A DNA stretch of 64,000 nucleotides, from assembly GCA_006503535.1 (NCBI GenBank), contig QYRS01000007.1, positions 1,488,001 to 1,552,000 on the forward strand, read 5' to 3'. This DNA comes from Arthrinium phaeospermum (lineage: Eukaryota; Ascomycota; Sordariomycetes; Amphisphaeriales; Apiosporaceae). The position numbers and the translations under genes were made by a program. Of the stretch, positions 51,060 through 63,213 are shown piece after piece (position 1 is the first letter of the stretch; each line of letters begins with the position of its first letter). The notes beneath the pieces were generated by a model. It saw only the letters and a program-made list of their open reading frames with translations. It was not told the origin of the DNA and made no database searches.

Positions 51060-54000
51060 ATGTCCAGTTCGGCCACGGATTATCAACAACACTCGTCGCA
51101 TCATTCCCATTCACATTCAAACTCCCACTCTCATCACCGCTCCAGCCAGCCGTCGCGATCCCACTCTACTCGTTCTCGCCCAACCACCACCTCATCTGCT
51201 GCTGCTGCTGCTGCCGCCGCCGCCACTGCTGCCAATCCCGGCCCACCTCCACATCGCTCCGCGTCGAACTCCCATACCCGCGCCAGCTCCTCTTCTCATC
51301 AAAGGGAAAGGGAACGAGAAAGGGATCACCATCATTCCCACCACAGCCGCCATCTCTCCAATTCTTCTTCACGCCCCGTCCAGGACATCCTTCCCCAGCA
51401 CGATTATGAGCAGAGTAACGTAGTCCAACATTCAAAGCGACCATCGAGTAAAGATCGCCGCCCCCCAACTTCTCGAAGCTCCGACTCCAAAGGCGTCCAC
51501 CGCCGCAGCAGCACGAGATCCAACACCTCGGCCCATCGCAACAACCACGCCAACATGGCCGGCCCTACTGCTGTAGCCAACAACGGGGGGCCTGCTGCGG
51601 TGCCCCCCGTCATGCAAGCCGCAGCCGAAGCTCGCGCATCCGGATCGAAACAAAGAACGACCCGCACGTCCATTCCGACACAGTCTGGCAAATGGATCCT
51701 TGGCAAGACGATTGGTGCCGGTAGTATGGGCAAGGTCAAGCTTGCCCGAAAGGAAGATGGCACCGAGCAGGTTAGTATCTCCCAAATGCCGTCATCGCTA
51801 CCTCAATCAAAGACACAATACCGTTAACACATCCATCTCTTTCAGGTTGCCTGCAAGATCATTCCGAGGGGATCTACCGAGGAGAACCACCATAGCCGAG
51901 CCGACAAGGAGCGGGCAGACCAATCCAAGGAGATTCGAACCGCACGCGAGGCCGCCATCGTCACCCTTCTCGACCACCCCAACATTTGCGGTCTGCGTGA
52001 TGTCGTTCGCACCAATTACCACTGGTACATGCTGTTCGAGTATGTCAACGGCGGCCAGATGCTCGATTACATCATTTCGCACGGCAAGTTAAAGGAGAAG
52101 CAAGCAAGGAAGTTCAGCCGACAAATCGCGAGTGCTCTGGACTACTGCCACCGCAACAGTATTGTCCATCGCGATTTGAAGATCGAGAACATCCTGATCT
52201 CCAAGACCGGGGACATCAAAATCATCGATTTCGGCCTGAGCAACCTGTTCGCTCCTCGCGGCCACCTGAAGACATTCTGCGGCAGTCTCTATTTCGCCGC
52301 CCCGAGCTCCTGCAAGCACGCGCTTACACTGGACCCGAGGTCGATGTCTGGAGTTTCGGTATTGTCCTCTACGTATTAGTATGCGGAAAGGTCCCTTTCG
52401 ACGATCAGAGCATGCCAGCTCTGCATGCCAAGATCAAGAAGGGTCTTGTCGACTATCCCAACTGGCTAGGCAACGATTGCCGGCACCTCCTCTCACGCAT
52501 GCTCGTTACCGACCCCAAGCAACGAGCTACCATGTTCGAGGTGATGAACCACCCGTGGATGACCAAGGGCTACGGCGGCCCGCCCGAGAACCATCTCCCA
52601 CAGCGCGAACCGATCACGCCCCCCTTGGAGCCGGAGGTCATCAATGCCATGACAGGCTTTAACTTTGGTCCGCCAGACGTTATCAAGGCGCAGCTCACCA
52701 GGATGATCGAGTCCGAAGACTACGCTCGAGCCGTGCAATTGCTGCAAAAGGAGAAGGAAATGCCACCGGCGCCCAAAGACGTCGAGAAGAAGAGAGGGTT
52801 TGGATTTGATTTCTATAAGCGACGCAACTCGGCTAACAGCCGCGACAACCTTACGACGCCAAGTACCGAGGCGCTTGCCCTCGGCAGTGACCCCCTTAAT
52901 GCCTTCAACCCCCTGATCTCTATATACTACCTAGTCAAGGAGAAGCAAGAGCGCGATAGAGTGGATGTCCAACCGAAGACCCACACACCCAAGAACGTGG
53001 CCGACTCTCCCATGCCGGAGATTGTTGCGCCGCAACAGGCTCATACGAACACGGCTGCGTACGAGATGCCGGGTGAAAAGGCGACCGGGGGCAGATCTCG
53101 ACCACGTGCAAGGACACATGGGGAAGATGACATCCCTGATGAGGTCAAAAAGGCGCAGCAAGCACAGCTCTCGCCAGCCCTTCCTACTCCGCCGCCACAG
53201 CCCGAGGGTCAATTGGAAGTCCCACACAAGAAGGAGAGCACTGCCGCTGGAATCTTGCGGCGGTTTAGTACAAGGCGCCGAAAAGAGCCGGAACGGCTGG
53301 ACAAGGACCGTTCCCACCCTCCTATCGTCCATGTTCACTCGCCGGCTGATCCCCCGACCCCGCGGAAAAGCTTCAGCATCAGGAGGTCGCGCCGCGACCG
53401 CGATGACGTTCCAAGTCGCCTGCGATCTGGCAGCAGCCAACCTCAACACCGTGAACTTCTGAGCCCCCCTTTATCCGCCGACAATGCAGGTAGCAAGAAG
53501 CTTGGGCGATCCACCAGCGTCAACTCAGGCGATTTCAGGAGACGGCTTGGGTCCAAAAGTAGGGTATCCAAAGAACAAGAACCCCCTCCGACTAGCGGTT
53601 CGGACCAGTCCGCCCCCACCGAAAAGACGCCCGCTGAGGCGAGCACTTCTCTCAATGCACCTGGCACTTCTCTGAGGGCGAAATCGCTTGGACATGCTCG
53701 AAGGGAGAGCATCCAAGCCAGAAGGCAACGGAGAGAAGGAGCCCGTGCGGCCGAGGCTGGTGTTCCCGAAGAGACTGATGCAGACGTCGGCGAAGCCAGC
53801 GGAACGTCAGCGGAACGGTTGGACGATTCCGAACTAGCCAAACCGGTTTCCTCAAGGGTTGTTCAGTGTTTCTACGACGTCCTCAAAGACGGTACCGGCG
53901 ATACGGACAGAGCTGAAGCGGGTGCTGAGACAGCTAGGGTGGACTATACAGAAATCCGCGGAGGTTTCAGCTGTCGGCACACCCCCAGTATCGACTTGAA

Positions 54001-54409
54001 CAAAGTGGCGGATGACCCGAAAAGCCCGGCTGCTAGATCGGACAACCGTAGGCGTTTCAGCTTTGGGCTGAGGGGAGAGAGGGACCGTGATGAGATCCGT
54101 GATTTGGACCGGGTTCCCAACACCCCGCGGACCCCTGGGCGGCATACAGACCGGAGTGACTCGAACTCGGAGATTTCCGAGACGGAGAGCAGCCAACGGG
54201 ACGCTGGTAGCTCCTCGCGCCGGGTACCAGGCGAGACGACGACGCACGTCCAAAGTGACCTGGGTGGCAGTATGGTATTGGAGTTTGAGATCTTTATTGT
54301 CAAGGTTCCTCTGCTGTCTTTGCATGGTCTCCAATTCAAGCGGATGGCGGGTAACACATGGCAATTCAAGAACATGGCCGACCACATCCTCAAAGAGATC
54401 CGTCTATGA
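51060..54409 (+). CDS. kin1: Kin1/Kin2-type Ser/Thr kinase (PAR-1/MARK relative) with KA1 tail
   Basis: Regulates polarity, septation and exocytosis at the plasma membrane in fungi. Exons are 51060-51770 and 51846-54409 (75-nt intron, phase 0), about 1090 aa as in the family. The N-terminal ~210 residues are His/Ser rich and disordered. The kinase domain then shows [14 protein letters not shown] (glycine loop), VACKII (ATP-binding Lys), [15 protein letters not shown] and a C-lobe with [22 protein letters not shown]. The frame slips by one base in the C-run 52300-52303, exactly before the Glu of the APE motif: frame 0 goes out and the next frame continues the domain perfectly, so one C is probably missing. 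The C-terminal KA1 domain ([20 protein letters not shown] to the stop) binds acidic lipids. The start ATG follows a CT-rich leader and is the first in frame. Confidence 0.9.
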
Positions 54410-56340
54410 GATGGAGGCAAGCAATGAATGGAATAACTGGGAGACCCCCTTAGGAAAAACTCGAGGCTGTTGGACTATGCAGCCTTTGATAACCTTTCTC
54501 TGACCAAGTATTAGGGGGCGGCGGACAGGTGGTTGTTTTGAATAATTCTCTACTAATTCACACATCTTCTTTTCGAGGGGCACAGCAACAATGGGGGAAG
54601 GGATTTTTGTCTTGAGCGGGCATGCAAGGTTAGAAAGAAGCCTTGGGAAAGAGAATGGGTTGCACGTAAGAAGAGAGGCAAGGTGTTTCATGACCTTTAC
54701 GTTTCCTAATAGCGTTTACAGAGTACTAATGTATAAGTGCACCTCATGCTCTAGAATAGCATGCGTATTATCTGGGACTCCTTCAGTGACGTGAACTATA
54801 TGATCTGGACTATATGACGGGGGTCCCTCAGAGGGCCTGCTGATCTAGGTATGGGTTATGATATGAAAGATATGCGGGGCGTCAAGACATCCAACCCATT
54901 TGATTGACCTTATCTTAACCTCGACATACCCAGGCCATGCTTATAAGGCGCATGAAGAGAAATGTATGTTCTCCTGCAGACAGATAGATACCTGTTGCCG
55001 GACACAGCACACTGCACCCCCACTTTCCATGATCCCTGACCACACACTGTGAAAGGCCAGGTGCCAGGCCTTTTTGTTAGCTCCCGCAACAGCCCAATTG
55101 AGTATCTATGATCCCGGATGCACTATAGCGAAGTATACCGTATCCCTGACTCCTATTGAGCCGAAATAAATGGGGAAAAGAGCCGTACAATACTGTTGCG
55201 ATTCATTTTTAGCTATTGCATATATCAGAGTACGCGATCGGGCTGAGATGAAGCTTTTGGTATTCCAGGTCGGAGAACGGAACAACTTCTACCCTAACCT
55301 AGATAACAGATCTACTACCTACTATGTCCCTATTTAGCTTAGCGCGGGCGCTACAGCGCAATGCCGCCTGAAGGATGTCAACTCAACCGCCTGTAGGCTG
55401 GGTGCATTCAGCAATCAAGCAGTGTGCATTCAATGAGCACTTGAGGTACCTGCCAACTACTAGGTTACAGCAAAGTTGTCCTGCTGCTCACACTCTCACT
55501 CCCACTCCTGCTCCTACGGTTGCATGTACTCTCCAAGATCCAATCCTGGCCGGCGAATCAAATCCACTCATCCCATCCTATATGCCCCCAAGGCCCTGCG
55601 TGTCTAGTAGCCTGTGCCTAAGTAAGTAGCCTGCTTTGGTAGTGGCAGCAGCAGCAGGCGGCTTGAACAACGGCAAGCAAGCAGTAGCACGACTGGCTGG
55701 GTTCATGTTGTTTCGTTTCCCCATGAGCCTTCGCCAAAGTTGTGCCTATCGAACCTACCTCATATCACCGTCCTACCTACCCTCCCGCTCCCACCTCTCT
55801 ATCAAGTCTCTTGTAGCCTGGACAACACCGCGCAAGGCCTCTTGGCTTCATTAGTCGACATTCCCGCCTCTCTTCCTACGCCGTCGAGCTTGTCAACAAT
55901 TGGCAACTGAGCCCGCCCGCCCCCGCCTCGCCTCGCATCGCATCTCGCTCGCGCCCGCACAGCTGCCCTGCACGGCAACGCATTTACTTTTCGCATCCGA
56001 CCGCAACCTGGTGCAAAGCCTCACGAGTCACAGCCTTCCCCTTCTCTCGCCGATATTCTAATCGAGCACTGGATTGGATTAGACTGACTGGACTGCTTCT
56101 GGTATGTACACTTGGAATCCTTCTTCTCATCCCAAAGCCAGTCTGGGACTTATGCATCCCATGAATGCCAAACTTGCCGCGGCTGTGCCGTATCCACCGA
56201 CTGACCATTGTCACCTTTTTCCTCAGAATCCCAACCCAGTCTGCCCCAAACCGACCCCTCGACTCGCCGTGCTATTCGACATCACACTTGCATCGTGAGC
56301 ATCATCTTGTCGCACGAATACCATGCTACCGAACCCCAGC
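54410..56340. other. Intergenic between kin1 and the CNOT9 gene
   Basis: 1.9 kb without a supportable gene. The 3' half (from about 55750) is pyrimidine-rich with CGCC/CTCGC runs, consistent with the CNOT9 promoter and leader. Confidence 0.45.
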
Positions 56341-57304
56341 ATGTACGCCCATCATCAATACAACCCGCATGCTGAGCAGTCATGATGCACCAGCAGCAAG
56401 GTCACCAGGCTCAGCAGCAGCAACAGCAGCAGCACAGCCCAGCAGCAAGCCGCGCAGCTGCCGCCGCTGCTCAGCAGGACACTATGGTCGCATGGCTGGC
56501 GCACATCTTAACGTCGCGGCCACTGGTTTTGGCGTCATGACCTCCCTCACGCAGGAGATCATCTCTGTCTACACGCTTCTCAACCCTTCTCAGCTTACCG
56601 CCGCTGCCTCCAACCGCGTCTGCAACGCTTTGGCCCTCTTACAGTGTGTAGCATCGCACAACGACACACGAACCTTGTTTCTCAAGGTAACTCCCACTTC
56701 CCATGCTCCTTCCTCAGAAGAAAGGACGAAAGCTAACCAGTTCGAAGCTCACATCCCGCTCTACCTGTACCCCTTTCTGAACACGACGTCCAAATCGCGC
56801 CCCTTTGAGTACTTGCGCCTCACCTCGCTCGGTGTCATTGGAGCTTTGGTGAAGAATGACTCCACTGAGGTCATCAACTTCCTTCTGACCACCGAGATCA
56901 TTCCGCTATGTCTCCGCATCATGGAGACAGGTTCCGAGTTGAGCAAGACGGTTGCCATCTTCATCGTCCAGAAGATCTTGCTTGACGACAACGGTCTCAA
57001 CTACATCTGCGCTACGTACGAGCGGTTCTACGCGGTCGGCACGGTACTGAGCAACATGGTGGCCCAACTGGTCGAGCAACAGACCGCACGTCTCCTTAAG
57101 CATGTTGTGCGGTGCTTCTTGCGACTTAGCGATAATGCCCGCGCCCGCGAGGCCCTTAGACAGTGCCTCCCGGAGCCATTACGCGATGCCACCTTCTCTT
57201 CCGTCTTGCGCGATGACGCCGCCACTAAGCGCTGCCTGGCCCAGCTGCTTATCAACCTCTCAGATAACGTGGTTGATAACGCGGGCGCCCACCCCGGCCT
57301 GTGA
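56341..57304 (+). CDS. rcd1: CCR4-NOT subunit CNOT9/Caf40 (Rcd1), N-terminal part disrupted
   Basis: Armadillo-type subunit of the CCR4-NOT deadenylase. The conserved core is unmistakable: [103 protein letters not shown] and [13 protein letters not shown] 54-nt intron (56687-56740) interrupts it; it is a multiple of three without a stop. The N-terminus should start at ATG 56341 ([13 protein letters not shown]) and continue MMHQQQ with a Gln-rich run, but these lie in different frames (one base missing near 56380). After MVAWLAHIL the usual helix with LLELSKKRE...LWHS is absent: only about 30 nt separate it from [11 protein letters not shown], in a third frame. So either the assembly lost a segment or this copy is damaged. 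Confidence 0.85.
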
Positions 57305-58397
57305 TTGGCCCCGGCTCTTGGCCATTGGCGTCAGAACTCCAAACTGGCGCCTGGTTGTCAACTGCCAATCAAGTGACCACTACCCTGGCATGGCATGCGT
57401 TTGATTTTCCTTGGTATTACACCGTGTCATATTGCCTTGTGCACGGATTCGACGGAGTTTTCTTTGGGATCTGCATCAGAGAGAGAGAGAGAGCCTCTAT
57501 ACCCTTCCTACAAACATCATATACTCGCGTTCTGCACTGCACGGCGTTTAGTGGTTCTGGATTCTGGTTGTTTCGTGGAGTGGAGGGGATACCCCTTATA
57601 CTAGGCGCGGTGGGTACGAAAGTACACTTTGTATTGTATCGAGATGGCAAGGGGGACTTTGGGCTTCCGGCCGGGGACGACTCAACGGTGAATCACCCCT
57701 TTTCGCATGGAAAAATGGCGTTTCTTTGTTCTGATTTTGGGGAAAAGATCTGAAGTGGGACCAGATGGATGAAGCGAGGAGCGGAAGAGAAAAAAAACCG
57801 GAAGAGAGAGAGAGACATCGAGTGAGTATGTGATGTGTCTATGGACTTTTAAGCCACTGACGACTCCCTTGTGTCGTATGAAAAGAAATGCGAGTTACGG
57901 GCAATGAGGATGCCGGTAAGAGAGGGGCTTAGACATGAATCCTGGAGAAGGAGAGGCTCGTTGACGTTGTTGTCATGTTTGGGAGGTGTTACAGCAGTTT
58001 TCTTTTCTCGCATCAACTTCTGTTTAGGCATTGCGACGGTCGATTGGATGGCGCCTTTGGCGGGGTGTAGATAGGAGTTGGCCCCTTTTGCTTCGGTTTT
58101 TTCTAGATGGTGGGGGAAAGCGGCATCATCATTGTATATGAGCAATGCGGAAAAAGGATCTTTGCATTCTTCCAAAAATGGTAGTTACGGCCTTCTTCAG
58201 AAATGCGAGCGACGATGTGGTTGCGGTCGGTTGCGTGTGTGTACGATCCATCGATACAGAATAGAGAGAGTACTGGTAGTAGTGTATAGTATTATCGTAT
58301 GCCCTTGTCATTGGACTAAGTAGCGCATGGGTATATTGATTGTAATGTATGCTGCCTGCTTCGCTTATTCTCTTTCTGTGTCTGTATCCTGTTTGCT
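57305..58397. other. Intergenic, tail-to-tail between CNOT9 and the G-patch gene
   Basis: 1.1 kb, no supportable gene. A short (GA)n run occurs at about 57479-57491. T-rich and A-rich patches fit two converging 3' UTRs. Confidence 0.45.
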
Positions 58398-60761
58398 CTA
58401 AACTTCCTCTTCATCGCTGTCATCGCCAAAAATGGCTTTGAGAACATCGTCCTGCGCGCGCTTGCCCTCCAGCGCTTCGTTGACACTGGCGTCCACCACC
58501 TCGTTGCTTTCGGGCCCGGCCACCGCCGTCGTCATTTCTACGTCCCGTGAAGGTTCTGCTCCTTGTTGTTGCGGCTGCTGTGCCTGCTTGAGCAGTTCGT
58601 CCAGCGTCATGGCTGTCCCTGCTCCTCCCGTCCCGGCTTCGGGCGCGACAGGTGCAGCGGCGGGATATGGAGAAGGATCCATGGATGAAGACATTCTACT
58701 ACCAGCCATACCGCCAGCACCGTACATGGCGGTCTCGAACGGCGACGGCTGCTGCTGTTGCTGCTGCTGCGCCCCGGCCTTGGTCTCGCCATCGGGCTGG
58801 ACATGGGCCGGCGGCCGGACGTTGAACCGTTTACACAGGAGACGCGTCGGGTAGAAATCGGCCGTCGACCGCGTCATGGTACCGAACATGCCGAGCGCGG
58901 CCGCCTCCTCGGCCGGGTCCGCGGGCGCTTTGGCCTTGGCCGGTTTGGACAGGAGATCTGCGGGTTCCGCAGCCGACCTGGTGACCAATGTCGATGATGT
59001 AGATGAAGATGACGTGGTGAACCGCGACGCCATCATGCCCGACATGGGCCGGAAGATGCGCGCGACGCTGTGGAACTCGCGCATCTCGCGGAGGTAGTCC
59101 TCGGCCTCTGCGACGGCTTGGCCGGCAGGGCGGCCGCCTTGCTGTAGCCCGCGGCGTGCTCGAGGTAGGCGCGATACCGACCGCGCTTGGCGTCGTCGTC
59201 GGCGTAGGGCGTGTTTCCGCCGCCGCCAGTACTGCCGGCAGCAGCGCTGCGGGTGAGGGCCGCGATCGCCGTCTCCTTCTCGAGCGCGGGCACCTGCGAC
59301 GCCAGCTCCCGCTGCTTCTCCTCGGGCGTCATGGCATAGCCCGCGGGGATCTCGCCCAGCGCCGGCGGCAGGTTGGACTTGCCCGAGGCGGCGGCCAGGC
59401 GCTGCCGCGCGTCGGCCGACAGGAAGTCGAAGACGGACTTGCCGGGAGCTGGGCCTCGCCGAGGAGGGCGGCGCGGGCTTGTGGGTCCAGTTTGGAGGCC
59501 TTGGCGGCGTCGGCGGTGGAGAGGTACGAGCCATTGCTGTTGTTGTTGGCGCCATCGCTGCCCTTGGGCTTCTTGGCGGATTTCCAGTCTGGCGGGATCT
59601 CGGGCGGTGGGTATTTGACGTCGGAGTTGATCATGAGCGTATCGGTCGGTGCCAAAGCTAAAGCCGGCCAGGGGCAACCGTCCGTCATGGCATTTCCGTA
59701 GGTTCTTGCCTGCTTTTGACAGCGCGTCCTTTCGCGTGACTAGCACGGGAGCCGACCGCAAACTGGGATTTACCGCCGTGGTCGCCTTCTTCTTTTTCTT
59801 TTTATCGCCCCCTATGACCCGGTTGTAGGATATTCGTGGGCCGATTTCGTACGGGTCCTCGTCGTCCGACCCCGTGTCGTTCAGTATTCCTATCCCTATG
59901 CCGCCCCGGCTTGGTTTCGTCTTCTTCTTTCCTATCCTCGGCCGTATCAGGGGCCCCTCTTCTTCGTCTTCGTCTGAGCTTCCCGCGCTGGGCCCTTTCC
60001 TCGCGCCCGCCGCGCAGCCATGGGAGCCAGCTTGGTTTCTCCTGCGTACCCCAGGCCTTTGCGATCCAGCTTCTTGACGAAAGCAATCATTTGGACGTTC
60101 TCGGGCGCAAAGAGGTAGGTTTCCGCGGCGCCGTCGTCTGCTCTGGCGGCACCGTTTCTTGCTAGCGCCCGTATCCAGCCGCGCCGTCCGGCGGATCTTG
60201 GGCCCGATGCCCTGGCCCTCTTTCCAGCCCATCCTCTTCAGAAGCTTGATGCCCATTGTCTCCCCGGAGGACCGGAACAGGTCCGCGAAGCCTCCTCCGC
60301 CGCGACGCATGGCGCTGTCTTGCTCTGTCGACCCGAGCCCTGCGAACCCAGCAGCCGTCTGCAGCTTCTGCGCCTCGGCCTGGTCCGCCAAGTCCTCCTC
60401 GTCCATGAAGTCCTCGGCCTCTGCTGCTGTGGCGGTTTCGCCGCCGCCGCTCCTCCGTCGCCGGTGCCATCTTTGTCCTTGTTGTGGCGGTTCGTGCGCG
60501 ACGAGACGAAGGCGGTCGGGGTCCAGCCCTCCTTGGAGCCGACCGTGTTGAAGTAGCCGGCGCTGAAGCCGCCGGTGAAGGCGCGTGCAGGCGCTTCCGG
60601 CCGCGCTCGTCCCTCACCTCCTGCTTCCAGACGGGCACGTAGGAGCCGTCATCGCGCGCCTCGCGGTCGAGCGGCGGCAGCGGGGTGCCGAAGTGGACGT
60701 AGGGCGACTGCTGGGTCTGGAGGTCGGCTTCGAAGGTGGCGCGCGGGCGTTTCGTGGACAT
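58398..60761 (-). CDS. G-patch protein, GPATCH1 type (DUF1604 N-terminus), frame disrupted several times
   Basis: Predicted spliceosome-associated G-patch protein. The ATG at 60761 opens [20 protein letters not shown], followed by [26 protein letters not shown], the N-terminal domain typical of GPATCH1. The G-patch is [19 protein letters not shown]. Later come [20 protein letters not shown], an acidic [15 protein letters not shown] block, [50 protein letters not shown], and an acidic C-terminus ending [10 protein letters not shown]. No intron is needed: the span is exactly 788 codons. But the matching pieces lie in all three frames, with at least seven switches (near 60590, 60430, 60145, 59990, 59650, 59440 and 59120). 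The region is very GC-rich. Compensating one-base errors are the likely cause; a pseudogene is less likely because codons stay sensible on both sides of each break. Confidence 0.82.
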
Positions 60762-61422
60762 GCCGACAGACCTCCTTGCCGAGGTAAAGTTTGCCGGGGA
60801 GGGTCGCAGCAATTGAAGAGAAATAAATGCAGATAGTCTGGTGGGAAGCAAACCCAATGGGCAGGCAATGGGGGAACCGACGTATGACGTGGTGGTCGTC
60901 GCGAGGAATGCGGGTTGTAAGTGGTTTGGGAGCTCGGAAAGTTGCGATAAGCTTTCTCCCAATGCTTATCGCGGGACCGCGCCCAAGCAACAAGCATCAA
61001 GGGTCCATTCAAGTATCAAGCACCAAGCAATAGTAGTGCTTGGCCAATGCGCTATAACAACCTCGACCAACTCTTATATCAACAGCCTCATCAGGAATTA
61101 ATTTCCCGAAAGCGTTGCGCGCCGACAAGGTCATTTGTTTATGCAGGTCTCTCGTGACTAGGTTACGTGCTGGCTACTACACCTTGACATGGACGCGGGG
61201 GTATGTTTGTTGGCTGCAGGTGCTCTTGGCTGTGGCAAGCCATTGGGGGACTCCCCATATTCGTTGGATTAAGTAGATGATCATCGAGTCGTTCCATCTA
61301 AATCATTTCGACTTTTTCTCCTTCTCTTCCTCTTCCTCATTCTTGCCGTTCCTCCAATTGAGTCCAATTTAATCAATCAGCCGGTACTCCTAGTTTCCAA
61401 TTGTCATCCATCATTGACCACC
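60762..61422. promoter_or_regulatory. Head-to-head promoter region of the G-patch and F-box genes
   Basis: 660 bp between two divergent start codons. The F-box side is CT-rich (TTCTCCTTCTCTTCC near 61315-61335), typical of fungal leaders. No ORF of interest. Confidence 0.45.
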
Positions 61423-62237
61423 ATGCTTCTATGCGAGAGGGTCGTAGCTCCGACCGAGCTCCTGGAAGCTCTCCTTCTGAGCATGGATATGCGTACCCTC
61501 TTGACCGTTGCGCAGCGGGTCTGCCAAAGATGGCATAACCTCATCTGGACCTCTCCCAGTCTGCAGAAAGCGTTGTTCTTTGAGCCAGACCATGCCGTGC
61601 CTTCCACAAACCCCCTACGAAACCCTCTGTTGGCCGAGATCTTCACTGTGTGGTTCGACCACAATCACAAACCTTCGACGGAACGAGGGCCCCGTACGAG
61701 AGACCATCACAACTACAAAGATGTCCGAGCTAGCCCGTTTGCCAAGAAGTTAGATCTCGTTCTGCACAAGAATGCCACTTGGAAACAGATGCTTGTGCAG
61801 CAGCCACCTCTTGTATATCTCGGGGACTGGACCCATGAGTACTACGAGATGGGAGATAACGAGAAGTTCTTTATGAAGGGGCCGTTTCCGCGTGGTCTGC
61901 GGATGGAGAGTTTGTACTCCTTAACATTCAAACGCCTGTCGTCAGAGGAGCGTTCCGGCGTACGTATGCTTTGGGATTTTCCGCGGCATCTAAGCATGTC
62001 CGGAAGCAAAGCCCCATGCATTACCGGCGGCCAGACGGCTCAGTTGCCCGGGTTGAAGTGGACCCCGGACGTGGTGATGGAATCCAGTTACACATTTACT
62101 TGCGTTCTGGGGATGGGTTCGAGGATTTAACAAGTCAAGCAGAATTCGCCCTGGATCGAGAAGAGGCCAAAAAGACCATGGCGTTTGTAGTGGAAGAACT
62201 AGACAAACTTATGGAAGAGGTAGACTGGAGTCATTGA
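61423..62237 (+). CDS. F-box domain protein
   Basis: Probable substrate adaptor of an SCF ubiquitin ligase, 255 aa. The F-box is at the N-terminus (residues ~7-50): APTELLEALLLSMDMRTLLTVAQRVCQRWHNLIWTS followed by PSLQKALFF, the layout of many Pezizomycotina F-box proteins with a hydrophobic C-terminal domain. Exons are 61423-61959 and 62007-62237; the 47-nt intron starts GTACGT and ends AAG, phase 0 on both sides, and rescues what otherwise looks like two overlapping frames. The second exon (HYRRPDGSVARVEVD, IQLHIYLRSGDGFEDL, a charged helical tail) is clearly coding. The AAG acceptor is unusual; a one-base error instead of an intron is the alternative. The substrate is unknown. Confidence 0.8.
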
Positions 62238-63213
62238 AAAAAGAAGAAGAAAAAAAGGAAGGGGCAAGGGAGAAGGGGTTACTTACTTATAAGCAGACCG
62301 GGGCGCACAGCACCACGGTCTACTAGGCCCGACACAGCACACCAGACTGTCGCGCCCCCTTCTGGGCCAGGATCTTTGCCTGGGCCCTTACAGGCCGATG
62401 ACCACTGTTGCATCGGCGATTGTCTTCCGGGTATTTAGTTGTTTACGCTTTACCATCACGGTCTGGAGCAGTCGGAGGTTTTTTTTTTATGTTGCTTTTG
62501 GTGGGATTCGAACGTGGTGTCTTTTCTGGGATCAGTGGCTTTTCTTTTCTGTTGGTGGAAAGGCCTCACTACCATTACACCATGTGAGTAATGGGTGTAA
62601 TGGCGACTGCTTGCTGTTGGGAAATCAGCGAGTTATTGTGCCTTATCAATGGGAGCTTGGATGCCTTGGAGGGGGCTGGGTTTGCTGCCTGGTGGGTGAC
62701 TGTCTGCCATAGCTATGACTTCTGAGCTTAAGGCAGCTCACTCGGAATTCTGAAACCATTGTATCTTGTACGTGAGGTACTGCTGTTTTGGTACAATAAT
62801 AAGTCTCGGGGTTCCTGTTCCATCTTCGTCATGGTAACCCATCGAGTGCTTCTCCCACGGCAGGCAACAGGCGTTGTCCCTTTCGATGGCAACTCTGATA
62901 TGGTCACACGATAAACCACTGTTTCTTAAGATTCTTCGCGTAAGTTCTTCGCGTAAGCCTCGGTACTTGTCACGAATATCAAAACACGAAATCAAGATTG
63001 ATAATCTCCTACCAGCAGGATTGGCTATCTCGGGATTCTTCAAGCCACTTTGCTCACTCCAGTTGATCTCAAGTACCCCTTCATCTCCGTCCGACTCTCC
63101 AAAACGCTGGATAAATAGGGCGAAGGCTGTCATCTATGATGAACAGCCCCGTAGATGACAGCCCTCACGGCAAAGCTTCCCAGCAGCAAGGCCGTCGACG
63201 GTCCCGTCCCCCC
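62238..63213. other. Intergenic between the F-box and secreted-protein genes
   Basis: Just under 1 kb with no supportable coding gene. It contains a tRNA-like patch at about 62497-62595 (minus) that fails to fold and is rejected below. Confidence 0.45.

Noticed and set aside
62497..62595. tRNA-like patch on the minus strand (A-box-like TGGTGTAATGG and B-box-like GTTCGAATCCC)
   Set aside because: The T-stem would be CCAC against CCAC and cannot pair; the acceptor and D stems also fail, and no minus-strand T-run follows. At best a tRNA relic.
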